Assembly (NCBI GenBank): GCA_019137255.1
Contig: WPDH01000074.1
Span: 496,001 to 560,000 of the forward strand
Direction of reading: 5' to 3'
Source: Corinectria fuckeliana
Lineage: Eukaryota > Ascomycota > Sordariomycetes > Hypocreales > Nectriaceae
Length of the DNA: 64,000 nt
Part shown: in pieces, positions 33,242 through 43,343 of the stretch
How the letters are laid out: every line of letters begins with the position of its first letter
How positions within the stretch are numbered: position 1 is the first letter of the stretch
The notes under the pieces: model-generated
The model's input: the letters and a program-made list of their open reading frames with translations, nothing else
Database searches by the model: none
Told to the model about the DNA's origin: nothing
Program-made: the position numbers and the translations under genes

Positions 33242-34672
33242 TCATGATTGATCAAGGAAATAGTCCATCGGCAAAGTTGGGGGCGAACGATTCGGGTGAA
33301 GGAGCTCATAGTTTGGCCATTCGCCCGAAAACGAATCGTCCAAGGAGAGCGGCTCTGCGATGCCATCTGTTGGCAGCTCGTTCCAGTGGTCGGATAGAGC
33401 TTCGGGACCAGGGATACTCGGGTCGTCACCGTCCTCGGGCTCCAGCTTACGTGCTGTCCATGTTAATGTGAAGGTGTACATTCTTGGCCCGACAAGTCTG
33501 TCCATGAGCTCCTGGCGATGAATACAGCATGGAGGAACCGCAGGGTCTTGCCCGTCGCTACCCAGGTCCCTTGGTTGGACGTGCTTGGCCCTATGCCGCA
33601 CGTGAGTCGCTCTCCAGTGGGTAAAGAGCCCGCGCCAGGTCGTCTTTTTGATGGGGTTTCCGTCCGTGCTAAGGTAGTAGCCCTTCATAGAGCCGCCGAG
33701 GCGGAAGCGCCACCCCCGGTGCGCCCATTCGGCGAGCTCCAAGAGCTCGTTAAAACCATCCTCGCTGTACTCAAAGTCCATGGTGAGCCGCTGCAGCCTG
33801 GGGAAATGTGAGAGCGCGGCTCCCCAGGCGCCACGCGGGCTTCTCGGGCCTTTCTTGAACCGTATGGGCGGGATGGGGAAACGTGTGCCGCTGGTCCAGT
33901 CATGGTCCTTTGTGAGTCTTATGTGCTCCATCATCTGCGTGGGCTCGAATCGGTTGACGCAGCCGGTGCCGTAGGGAGTGAGCTGGGGCGGCAAAGGGTC
34001 CGTCTCCCACCAGTCGCACTGGCGGATGGTTATGCGGATGTCTTGAGCAGGGCTCATGTCGAGGGAGCGTTGGTAGAGGTAGCCGAACTCCAGGAGATGC
34101 ACTGGGATGAAGAGGTGGAAGGAAGTCAGACGGTTCGCAGTGTAGCGCGGCATGGTGAACATGTTCATCAGGCGACCGCGGTTGCAGTTCGGTGGTGTGT
34201 TGTAGTTCCCCTCAAAGAGCCGCACCGTCGCGTTCCCCATGAGAACGTCCCGCGCCTCGAGAAACGCTCGACGGCACGTCCGCAGGAGGGAAGTGTGTTG
34301 GATCTTCCGTCCAGCTGTGCCCGGGCGAAGCCAATCACCTCCAGGTACTTCTATGGCGGGGGAGTAGTCGGGGGAGAAGTCATCGGCGTCGTCGTCCACT
34401 TCTAACTCCGGCTCTCTTGCGTCATTAGGGAGATTGCGTAGCTTCCACCTAGGCTCAGAGAAGCTATACAGTCTGTTTCCGTCGCGATCGAAGGGGACTT
34501 GCTCTTCTGCGAGAGCGTAGGCGAAGATTATGAGACGAAGCTCCGAGGGTAGTAGGCTGAAGAGGGTACTGGACTCTTGGGGTTGAATAGACCACCTAGG
34601 GATTTGGTTGCTGAGAGACTCGGACTTGAACCGCGCCGAGACTGAGGCTATGCTGCTTTGAGAACTCGACAT
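33242..34672 (-). CDS. F-box-like / DUF7730-like fungal protein
   Basis: A single exon encodes 476 aa. Near the N-terminus (about 38-55) TLFSLLPSELRLIIFAYALA matches the LPxELRxxIxxYxL pattern shared by F-box, 2EXR and DUF7730-type proteins, which are greatly expanded in filamentous ascomycetes. It is followed by a region with LLRTCRRAFLEARDVLMGNA, the second hallmark of these proteins (a returning helix with conserved Cys/Arg and the EA motif). Then come FTMPRYTANRLTSFHLFIPV and FPRLQRLTMDFEYSE, resembling degenerate leucine-rich strands. An acidic loop EVDDDADDFSPDYS lies at about 92-105. Whether it binds Skp1 as a real F-box protein cannot be told from sequence. It diverges from vps15. Confidence 0.78.
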   Translation of the reverse strand: MSSSQSSIASVSARFKSESLSNQIPRWSIQPQESSTLFSLLPSELRLIIFAYALAEEQVPFDRDGNRLYSFSEPRWKLRNLPNDAREPELEVDDDADDFSPDYSPAIEVPGGDWLRPGTAGRKIQHTSLLRTCRRAFLEARDVLMGNATVRLFEGNYNTPPNCNRGRLMNMFTMPRYTANRLTSFHLFIPVHLLEFGYLYQRSLDMSPAQDIRITIRQCDWWETDPLPPQLTPYGTGCVNRFEPTQMMEHIRLTKDHDWTSGTRFPIPPIRFKKGPRSPRGAWGAALSHFPRLQRLTMDFEYSEDGFNELLELAEWAHRGWRFRLGGSMKGYYLSTDGNPIKKTTWRGLFTHWRATHVRHRAKHVQPRDLGSDGQDPAVPPCCIHRQELMDRLVGPRMYTFTLTWTARKLEPEDGDDPSIPGPEALSDHWNELPTDGIAEPLSLDDSFSGEWPNYELLHPNRSPPTLPMDYFLDQS

Positions 34673-35175
34673 TATGTGACAGAGATATTAGCGAATCTTC
34701 GAGATCAGAATTTAAACAGATCAATGAATCCGATATATTGGTTTGTAGGTTGTGAGAGGGTGAATAGCAAGTGCTGGGTAAATAGGCTGCCATGTTAATG
34801 GGCTGTGCATAACATCTGATAGAGGCATGTGCGAATTGTGACTGATGAATAGGTTGATTGATTGCCTTATCAGCTACTCAGTAGGAGCCTGAGCAAGTAG
34901 CGTGGCTAAGATAACACTGCGGCCCCACTTTGGAGATCGCGCACCTTGGAGGTGTTTATATAATGACGTCCTCCTGAAGCTGTGATGCACACTTAACCGC
35001 CACCGGAACCTTCAACTGCACTGGCTCGACGACAAAAACACCAAAATCTCGACACCATCCTCAACTGCCAAGTTACCGCGGCCACATCACCAGCTCCAGT
35101 CGTCCAAAATGACGGCTGCCTCGCTATTCCCCGACCGATAGCTACCACGATCCCACCAGGCATCCTCCGCCAACT
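34673..35175. promoter_or_regulatory. Divergent promoter of the F-box-like gene and vps15
   Basis: A 503-bp region between divergent start codons, AT-richer on the left. No motif I can assign with confidence. Confidence 0.45.
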
Positions 35176-38100
35176 ATGGGCCAAGGCTTCTCGCTCGCGA
35201 CGCCGTCTGTCGGCTCCGCGGGCATCGACACGGCGGAGCTGAGCGATGTGCACTACGAGAAGAGCATCGGCGACGCACGCTTCATGAAGAGCATCCGCGG
35301 CCGCCACGAGAATGGATTGGTCCTTGTCAAGGTGCTCGTGAAGCCCTTTTCCGAGGTCAAGCTGGAATCGTACAAGAAGCAGATGATAGGTAAGGCTCCC
35401 TGCATTGCGCGTGGGCGCACCTTGCTGGGTATGCTGACAGGACGCAGAGCAGCGAAAGGCCTTGGACGACGTACCCAACGCACTCGGCTTCCAGCGCATC
35501 ATCGAGACCGAGACCAATGGCTACCTTGTTCGCCAGTACCTCTACAGCTCCCTCTACGACCGACTCAGCACGCGACCGTTCCTGGAAGACATCGAGAAGA
35601 AATGGCTTGCCTTCCAGCTGCTCTGCGCCCTGCGCGACTGCCATGCGCGGGACGTTTACCACGGCGATATCAAGGCGCAGAACGTTCTCGTCACCTCCTG
35701 GAACTGGCTGTATCTGTCCGACTTCTCGTCGGCTTACAAGCCCATCATGCTGCCGGATGATAACCCAGGCGACTTTTCCTACTTCTTCGACACGTCGAGT
35801 CGTCGCACTTGCTACATCGCCCCCGAGCGATTCTATGCTGCTGGAGAGGCGCCTCCACGAAAAGCGAAAATGACATGGGCCATGGACATGTTCAGTGCTG
35901 GATGTGTCATTGCTCAGATGTTCCTTGAATCCGAAATATTCAGTCTCGCACAGCTTTATAAGTATCGCCGCGGAGAGTACGACCCAGTAATAACCCACTT
36001 GAGCGTCATCTCCGACAAGGACGTTCGAGACTTGATCTCCCACATGATTCAGCTCGATCCAGAGAAGCGCTACTCGGCGGAACAATACCTGGAGTTTGGG
36101 AAAGGCAAGGTCTTTCCAAACTACTTTTACAACTTTCTGCACCAGTACATGGAGCTCATCACGGATCCGTCGTCGGGAAACAGCCCCATGTCTGGCGCCA
36201 TGAAGAATCTTGGAGAGGCTGATGACCGGATAGACCGTGTCTTCTACGACTTCGACAAAATCTCATACTTCCTTGGGTATCAATCCGAGAAGCGCACTTC
36301 GTCTGCGTTGCAGTCTTCTTCGCGACTCGGTCTGTCTCATTTCCCAGTACGACTGAACATCCCCAACCACAATCATTCTGTCTCTTCCGAGCTCGAACCG
36401 CCTGAAGATGACGGAACTCTAATATTCCTCACTCTTATTGTTTCTTCCATGAGAAACACTGCTCGCGCCTCGTCAAGGATTAGGGCGTGCGACGTGCTTT
36501 TGGCCTTCTCGGAGAGGCTCACGGATGAGGCCAAGCTGGACAGGGTGTTACCATACCTAATGACCCTCCTTCGCCCGGATGAGACTGATTTGGTCATTAT
36601 TGCTGCCATCAGGACCATCACTCAGCTTTTGCAACTCGTCCAAATGGTCACCCCAATTAATTCCCACGTCTTGGTGGAATATGTGCTGCCTAGAATGGAA
36701 GTGGCTCTTGGATCCAGGTCAAAGGCACCAAGCCCCCTAGTCAAGGCAACCTACGCGTCATGCTTAGGAAGTCTTGCGACCACCGCCCAGCGGTTCCTCG
36801 AGATGGCGTCGAGCTTGCGAGCCGATGGCTCGATGCCTATCGCGGATCCAGAGATTGAGCCTGGAGCTGACGCCGAAGCAAACTTTGAGAGCGTCTTTGA
36901 TAATGCCGGAAGACAACTTTTTGAAGTCCTAGAGAGTCACACAAAGCAACTGGTAGAAGACCCAGACATCTCAGTCCGCCGAGCGTTCTTGGCGTCCGTC
37001 CCCGAGCTGTGCATGTTCTTCCAAGAACGCTCCAACGACGTCTTGCTCACTCATCTCAACACATATTTAAACGACCGCGACTGGACGCTGAAATGCGCAT
37101 TCTTCGACACGATAGTGGGGATTTCGACATTCATTGGGAGCACTAGCCTAGAGGAGTTTATGCTGCCGTTGATGATCCAAGCTCTCACCGACCCCGAAGA
37201 GTTCGTGGTCCAGGCAGCTCTGCATTCGCTTGCTCAGCTTGCCGGCCTTGGCCTACTTTCGAGACCAAAGGTCTGGGAGCTGGCCGACCTTATTAGCCGA
37301 TTTACCATGCACCCAAACATCTGGATACGCGAGGCAGCTGCTGAGTTCCTGTCCATGTCGGCCAGGTTTTTGACAGTCGCCGATGTTAGATGCAACTTGG
37401 TGCCTATGGTGAAACCCTACATGAAGGTGGAAGTTGTATCTGACTTCTCAGAGCTCAATCTTCTCGATGCACTGAAGAGGCCTCTTGCTCGGAATGTGTT
37501 TGACCAAGCAGTCACCTGGGCCCTTAAGACGGAGCGCGGTGTCTATTGGAAACCACTGCAGCAACTCCGACCTATGCTGTTCGGTTCATCAAAGAACTCC
37601 GTGTCTTCACGATCGTCCCGAGATTTCTCTTCCGGATCTGTCGCAAAGGTGGCCCGCAACGACGAGGACGAGCAATGGTTTGCGAAACTGAGAAACCTTG
37701 GATTGAAGCACGAGGATGAGCTGAAGCTCGATGCTCTAAGAGAGTTCATCTGGCGTCTTAGTAAGATGAAGGCTCGAGACGCTTCAACGACGGAAATATC
37801 GACACCGTCAGGGGTTGTCTCGCTCAAGACCTTGGGTGTCACGCCCCAGACAGTATTCTTCAACGACACGCCTCTGCGCGACCCAAATGCTGTCCCAAAC
37901 CTTGAGCCGCCAACAGAGCCCTACACCATCGCCGATGCTCTCTTGGATGCGTCCATGACCATAGATGATCCTACTGGCAGAAGAAAGAGAACAGGCCATA
38001 ACGCACAAAAGACTCGCGTGCAGAGCGTGGGGCCGCGTTCGCAGGATAGGCTATTATTGCCCCCGACTGCCGGTCCCGCGAGGCATTCTAGGACTTCATC

Positions 38101-39844
38101 CACCGGACGTGGGCAAGGGGTGGCCGACGATGACGCGTCTGTCCACGAAGAACCGTACGCAACAATGAGAGCGGTTCGACATCAAGCGAGTGCTTTGAGT
38201 CTCCTTGATCGCAAGGACAAAAACAAATCTGTCCCCCAGACAGGCATGACAGATGCCAATGCATTTGGTGAAGTTGAAGGTCCTTTTGCATTGCCTTCGC
38301 CCACAAAGCCACCTTCGTCGGATGAAAACGAGGCAGACAAGACAGTCCTGAGGCAGTCGAGGCATAGCTACGAAGGCACCGACCCGAACATCCAAAGGAT
38401 GTTGGACAACATGTATGTGGATAACTTTCCACGCGATGTCATTGAGTTTGGACCAATGGTTACCCCGATTAAGCGTACGAAGGCGAACCGGGTCAGCCTT
38501 CAGCCTGGCGAAGACCCTTGGAAGCCCCAAGGACAACTTGTCGCGACATTCGGGGAGCACAAAGGCCCCATCAACAGGGTCTTGGCTTCCCCTGACCACG
38601 TCTTCTTCGTCACTGGCAGTGATGACGGTGCCGTAAGAGTGTGGGATACCGCACGCCTTGAACGAAACATTTCCCATCGCTCTAGACAGACTCACAAACA
38701 TGCTAACGGGGCGCGAGTTGTTGCACTGTGTTTCATAGAAAACTCGCATTGTTTTGTGAGCTGCGCAAGCGACGGAAGCGTTCATGTTGTCAAGGTCGAT
38801 ACTGTTTCTGCTAGTGGAGTAATCAGATATGGCAAACTGCGTGTGCTGCGAGAGTATCAGTTGCCCACTGATGAGTTCGCCATCTGGTGCGAGCATTTCA
38901 GGCAGGACTCGAGCTCCATTCTCATCCTCGCTACGAACCGCTCAAGGATTTTAGGCATCGACCTTCGGACCATGAGCCTTCTCTACGTACTCGAAAACCC
39001 TGTCCATCACGGGACGCCAACCTGCTTCTGTGTTGATAGGAAGCGGAACTGGTTGTGCGTGGGGACTTCGCATGGCGTCGTGGACCTATGGGATCTCAGA
39101 TTCAAAATGAGGCTGAGGGGCTGGGGGCTACCAGGCAAGGGCTCGATTTACCGGATTTGCATCCACCCGACCAAGGGTCGTGGAAAATGGATCTGCATCT
39201 CTGGTGGGACGGGCCAGGGAGAAGTAACAGTCTGGGACCTGGAGAAGACGGTGTGCCGAGAAATTTATCGTACTGGCGGCAACAAGGACAGCAGCAAGGA
39301 GAGTCCCAAGGGATATGAAGCATGGGACGTTGACGAAGATAAGCCGGAAGGAATGCTTGGGCGTTACGCCACCAACGTCGAGTTCAACGAAAGCACTAAC
39401 GGTGATCGAGGAGTCCGGGCGATGATTGTGGGAACAGCTGCTGCCGAGGACTCTAGAGACGTTCGACATGCGTTTATCGTCACCGGTGGCTCGGACAAGA
39501 GACTTCGGTTCTGGGATCTCACCCGCATGGAGAGCTCATTCATATACAGCGGTCTTCTGCCAGACCAGGCCAAGCCGACCTACACGATTTCCCACCCGAC
39601 GACAGCATTGACGCTGAACACGGAGCGATTCCCGCGACAGGGACCGACGGCACCGAATGCAGGATCTGGCCCCAAGGCGAAGTCTTCCAGCGGCCGACCG
39701 CCGCGGTCGACGGTGATTTCGATGCAGCAGCAACAGCTGCTGCAGACACACATGGATTCCATTTTGGACGTGGCGTTGCTGGAGTACCCCTACACGATGA
39801 GCGTTTCCGTGGACCGGTCGGGAGTTGTATTTGTGTTTCAATAG
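35176..39844 (+). CDS. vps15: Vps15, protein kinase-like regulatory subunit of PI3-kinase complexes
   Basis: Vps15 scaffolds the class III PI3-kinase Vps34 with Vps30/Beclin for autophagy and endosomal sorting. The exons are 35176-35389 and 35448-39844, giving 1536 aa, close to the family norm. The N-terminus MGQGFSLATP carries Gly2 for myristoylation. Kinase-like domain: beta-3 lysine K52 in VKVLVKP, HGDIKAQN with D145, and DFS at 163-165 in place of DFG, as usual in Vps15. The middle region (about 320-690) is HEAT-like helical repeats (LPYLMTLLRPDETDLVIIAA, LMIQALTDPEEFVVQAALHS). The WD40 propeller begins near 1095 (GSDDGAVRVWD) and ends VSVDRSGVVFVFQ. A G-loop is poorly conserved. It precedes the U2 A' gene on the same strand. 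Confidence 0.96.
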
Positions 39845-40477
39845 AGCTGGGGCACACGTGTGGGCGAAGGCGGGTGGGAAGAGCTTCAACGGCTGCGAGC
39901 GAGGACCTTGTAATCCTTACTGAGGAGTTAGTGACGCTGGATAGAGTATGAATACAAATATATGCGTGAACATCATCTCTGAAGACTGGGGCTGACTCTT
40001 GATATAAGGCTTCAGCTGCATATATACCTAACCTTGTTAAACTAAACGGTAATCTTATTTCTCCATCTTAGTACTCTAAGACTAGATATCCTACCGTCTC
40101 CCTTTTTATTTTTTATTTTTATTTAACTTAGTAGACCAGCTCGTACGAATTCGGTGATCAAAGAGATGTAGGCCTAGGCCTAGGCCTAGATAGATACGGA
40201 GTAGTTTGGAGCTGTTTAGAAAGTGTGGCTTGCGCAGACTTCAAGGAGAGGCTTGGTGTGGCGCACGACCCTGGCCCGCATCCAGCTACTCGAAATTTCC
40301 CCTCCGCCTCGTCCAAGCCATCAGCCTTGCCATCACAACTCAACGACCCGCCAAAAACCCAACCCATCCGCAACAGCGTCCCACGACTGGAACCCCCCCC
40401 GGACTCGACAGAACACAGCCCGTCAGCAAACCCCCAAAGCTGCGCAATCATCCCGAGGTAACGGCCCCAGCTCCAAG
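39845..40477 (+). promoter_or_regulatory. Intergenic region between vps15 and lea1, with TAGGCC repeat
   Basis: The left half is AT-rich 3' flank. A (TAGGCC)3 repeat at 40169-40189 followed by GATAGATACGGAGTAG lies about 300 bases upstream of the next start codon and may belong to its promoter. Confidence 0.4.
40169..40189. repeat. (TAGGCC)3 hexanucleotide repeat
   Basis: Three consecutive palindromic AGGCCT-containing units upstream of the U2 A' gene. Confidence 0.8.
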
Positions 40478-41474
40478 ATGCGGCTCACCGCCGATCTCAT
40501 CCGGGATTCCCTGTCCTATCTCAATCCTCTCAAGGAGCGAGAGCTTGATCTCCGAGGTGCGTTGTGGAAAGAGCAGATGCTACACTTTTGATCGTAAGGG
40601 GCAGAGTTGATACAATCGTCTTCGCGGCGTGAACAGGACACCGAATCCCCGCGATTGAGAACTTGGGTGTCGCCGGCGTGAGTGTCTTCCCTTGATGGCT
40701 GGGTTTGGGCCCCTCCCCCGAGACCGTAAGGAACTGACCTGGCGTGCGCCGACAGCCTCACGATGCCATCGACTTCACCGACAACGACATCCAGGTCCTG
40801 GGAAACGTCCCTCTGTCCCCTCGGATAACGACGCTCCTGCTGGCGCGCAACCGCGTCGCTAGCATCCAGCCCACACTGGCTAAGGCCATCCCCAACCTGA
40901 CAAACTTGGTCTTGTCGTCGAACAACCTGACCGAGCTGGCGGATCTGGATGCGCTAGGATCGTTCCCACGGTTGACGCACCTGGTGCTGGTTGACAACCC
41001 CATCACTAAGAAGGAGGTGAGTCCGCCATTTACGACAGACGTCTCACTGCCACACTTTGGCTGATGGATGTGCTAGCATTATCGTTACTGGGTCCTCTGG
41101 CGATGTCCCTCTGTGAGATTCCTGGACTACGAGAAGGTCAAGGAGATTGAGAGGGAAAAGGGACGGGAGCTGTTTGGGACAGTAGAGGAGCCTACCGCGC
41201 TCGCTTCCAAGGTAAGCCTGCAAGCACTCCCGACACCGCACATGAACTAACTATCGACCAGATCATGGGTATCAAGACCACTACCTTTGACTCCTCCAAC
41301 GGCTCAGCAGCGCCCTCGAAGTTGTCGAGAATAAAGCTCACAGACGTGGAGAAGAAGCGCTTACAAGAACGGATCAAGAAGGCGACCAGTCTGCAGGAGA
41401 TTATTGCGCTGGAGAAGGAACTGAACGAAGGACGGCTCCCATTGGGAATTCACGGAGATGCTATGGAGGAATAA
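40478..41474 (+). CDS. lea1: U2 snRNP A' protein (Lea1/SNRPA1)
   Basis: The A' protein binds U2 snRNA stem-loop IV with B'' and is part of the U2 snRNP used in branch-site recognition. Five exons (40478-40556, 40637-40677, 40756-41016, 41077-41211, 41262-41474) give 242 aa. The N-terminus MRLTADLIRDSLSYLNPLKE followed by ELDLRGHRIPAIENLG is diagnostic, then leucine-rich repeats (AIDFTDNDIQVLGNVP, ITTLLLARNRVASI, LTNLVLSSNNLTEL, LTHLVLVDNPITKK) and the LRR cap HYRYWVLWRCPSVRFLDYEK. The C-terminus is charged and helical. All splice junctions restore the frame exactly. Confidence 0.94.
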
Positions 41475-41737
41475 GGAATACATTTTCTGCGAAATAGACG
41501 TCTCACGGTTGTCTCATTGCCTGGTCTTGGGGGACATTAAAAAAGGTTGGGGGTGGGATTTCGGTGTATTCATGTTCATACCAGCTCGCAACCTGACCGA
41601 GCACAGCCGTCGTGGAGTTGATTCATACATAACAACTACATGACTCACGTCCGCTTGTTTGTTTGTTATTGTTCTCTTGGGACTCGGCAGCATGGCCTCC
41701 GTGGCACCCTTTGGTCTCGGCGGAGTACGATCTTCAT

Positions 41738-42493
41738 CTAGCCCGTCATAGTCACATCGCCATCGCGGTTCGACCCGGATGCCTGCCTCATCTCCAGTTC
41801 CAGCTGCCTGTTGGGATCGTCTTGCCGCTCCTCCGCGCGCACGGCTAAGGTGAATGGGTTGGTGGTGCTGTTGCCGTTGCCGTTGACGATGGACTTGCCG
41901 GCGCCGTTGGTGGTGGGGGCCTTCGCCGCGGCTATCCCGTTGTCAGCGCTCTTCTCGCCGCGGAGGCGGGCCTGAGTAGCCTTGGCGACGGCCTTGATCT
42001 TCTTGTAGGGGACCGTCTTGGGCACGATGTCCTCGAGAAACTCGAGGTTGTCTTGGTGCGAAACGGCGTTGGCTGCGGTGGTGTTAGAGATATGTCGGTG
42101 GACGGGAAAAATGGGGGGAGGGTTATAGAAAGGAGGGCGCTCACCAACGTCCTTATACTGGATGTTGCGCCGAGGTTTGCGCTCGAGCTTGGCCTGGGTG
42201 TGCGACTCTTCTGCGAGATGCTGGACGAACATTTCCTGAGATGGATTAGGAGGCATGTTTCGGTCACGGTGTCTCTTAGGTGAACGCTTACAGCGGCTAG
42301 AGTAATCACGAAGGCGGCATTGTTGGAGCAGATGCCGATTTCGGGGTCCTGAGAAATTATCTTCTTCACCCTTGAGACTGAAGCTGAGGTCAGAGAAGTG
42401 ATTCGCGCTCGAGACTGAGGGAAACGTACGGGGAAGCTGAGTTTGGCCGGTGGGCTCCTTTCTTGGAGGGATAGCGGTGGTGTTGTACGGCAT
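41738..42493 (-). CDS. Histone-fold protein of the Dpb3/CHRAC15 (NF-YC-like) type
   Basis: Members pair with a Dpb4-like histone-fold partner in DNA polymerase epsilon or in ISWI chromatin-remodelling complexes. The minus-strand exons are 42493-42430, 42377-42292, 42235-42145 and 42072-41738, giving 191 aa. The histone fold reads LPLSRVKKIISQDPEIGICS, NNAAFVITLAAEMFVQHLAE, then RKPRRNIQYKDVANAVSHQD. It is followed by LEFLEDIVPKTVPYKKIKAV, the C-terminal signature separating this group from NF-YC proper. The tail is Ala/Asn/Gly-rich. An in-frame ATG at 42520 is an alternative start. The choice between Dpb3 and Dls1/CHRAC1 cannot be made here because one gene may serve both complexes in filamentous fungi. 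Confidence 0.88.
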   Translation of the reverse strand: MPYNTTAIPPRKEPTGQTQLPRTFPSVSSANHFSDLSFSLKGEEDNFSGPRNRHLLQQCRLRDYSSRCKRSPKRHRDRNMPPNPSQEMFVQHLAEESHTQAKLERKPRRNIQYKDVGERPPFYNPPPIFPVHRHISNTTAANAVSHQDNLEFLEDIVPKTVPYKKIKAVAKATQARLRGEKSADNGIAAAKAPTTNGAGKSIVNGNGNSTTNPFTLAVRAEERQDDPNRQLELEMRQASGSNRDGDVTMTG

Positions 42494-43343
42494 GGCGGGT
42501 GATTGGCGAAACAAGTTCAAGGAGGATGTGAGTGATAGATTTAAGACTGGCGGTATAGACCTATCTATGTACGGGAGTTAGCCGGTGGGTGTTAAGGAGT
42601 TGGGATTCTTTGAAAGCAGGGATGGTGTAGTTGAGGGCGACCCCTAGTCATGGTTGAAATGTGTAGCAAGCCGCAGCGTGGAGAAGGATTCACATCATGG
42701 TCTCGAAGACACTTCCATAAAGAGACATGGGATCCTTAGGGAGGGCTGTTGAACTTGGTGATTGGCCTCACCTTAGTTGCACAGACGCCAGGTCTGTCTT
42801 CTTCTGAGGACCCAAGGTGGAAATGAACCAGGGCGAATAGGTGTGAGTAAGGATTGTCGGACTACTCTTGACCCGATAATTTCAGTTGTACGATTATGAT
42901 GGTCTGGTTCGTCGATCGCTGAATAAAGGAGACCGAGATATCATGGAATAGAATAAGGACCAAGTTTGGTTGGGTCCTCCCGCTGAAGTCGACGGACAAC
43001 ACGGTAGAAACGCGATGGGCCGCTGCAACCACTAAACGCGATCCTTAGTCGGTGTGGCTTGAGGCAAGCTTCAGCCACAGTGCATATGCATGTAGGTACT
43101 TAACTGAAGTACGTTACTCCGTAGCTGCATTACGACACAGCCATCGAACTGACAACCTTACGAATACATACAATAACAGCTCAGCCTCCAGCCTCCACCC
43201 TTTCCTTCAACCTCGTCTGGTTGCGATCCTCGAAGCCGCCTTCCTTAGCCGCGACTCAACTGTATAGCATCTCCGTCACTGGTGTTCGTCGTCGCCCTGA
43301 GCCCCTCGCGATCCATCGCCAACATGCTTGCCTGCCCTGCACC
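42494..43343. promoter_or_regulatory. Divergent promoter of the histone-fold gene and the CLC gene
   Basis: An 850-bp region between divergent genes. It includes a TTACTCCGTAGC motif near 43114, a member of the TACTCCGTA family seen elsewhere in the window. No supported ORF. Confidence 0.45.
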
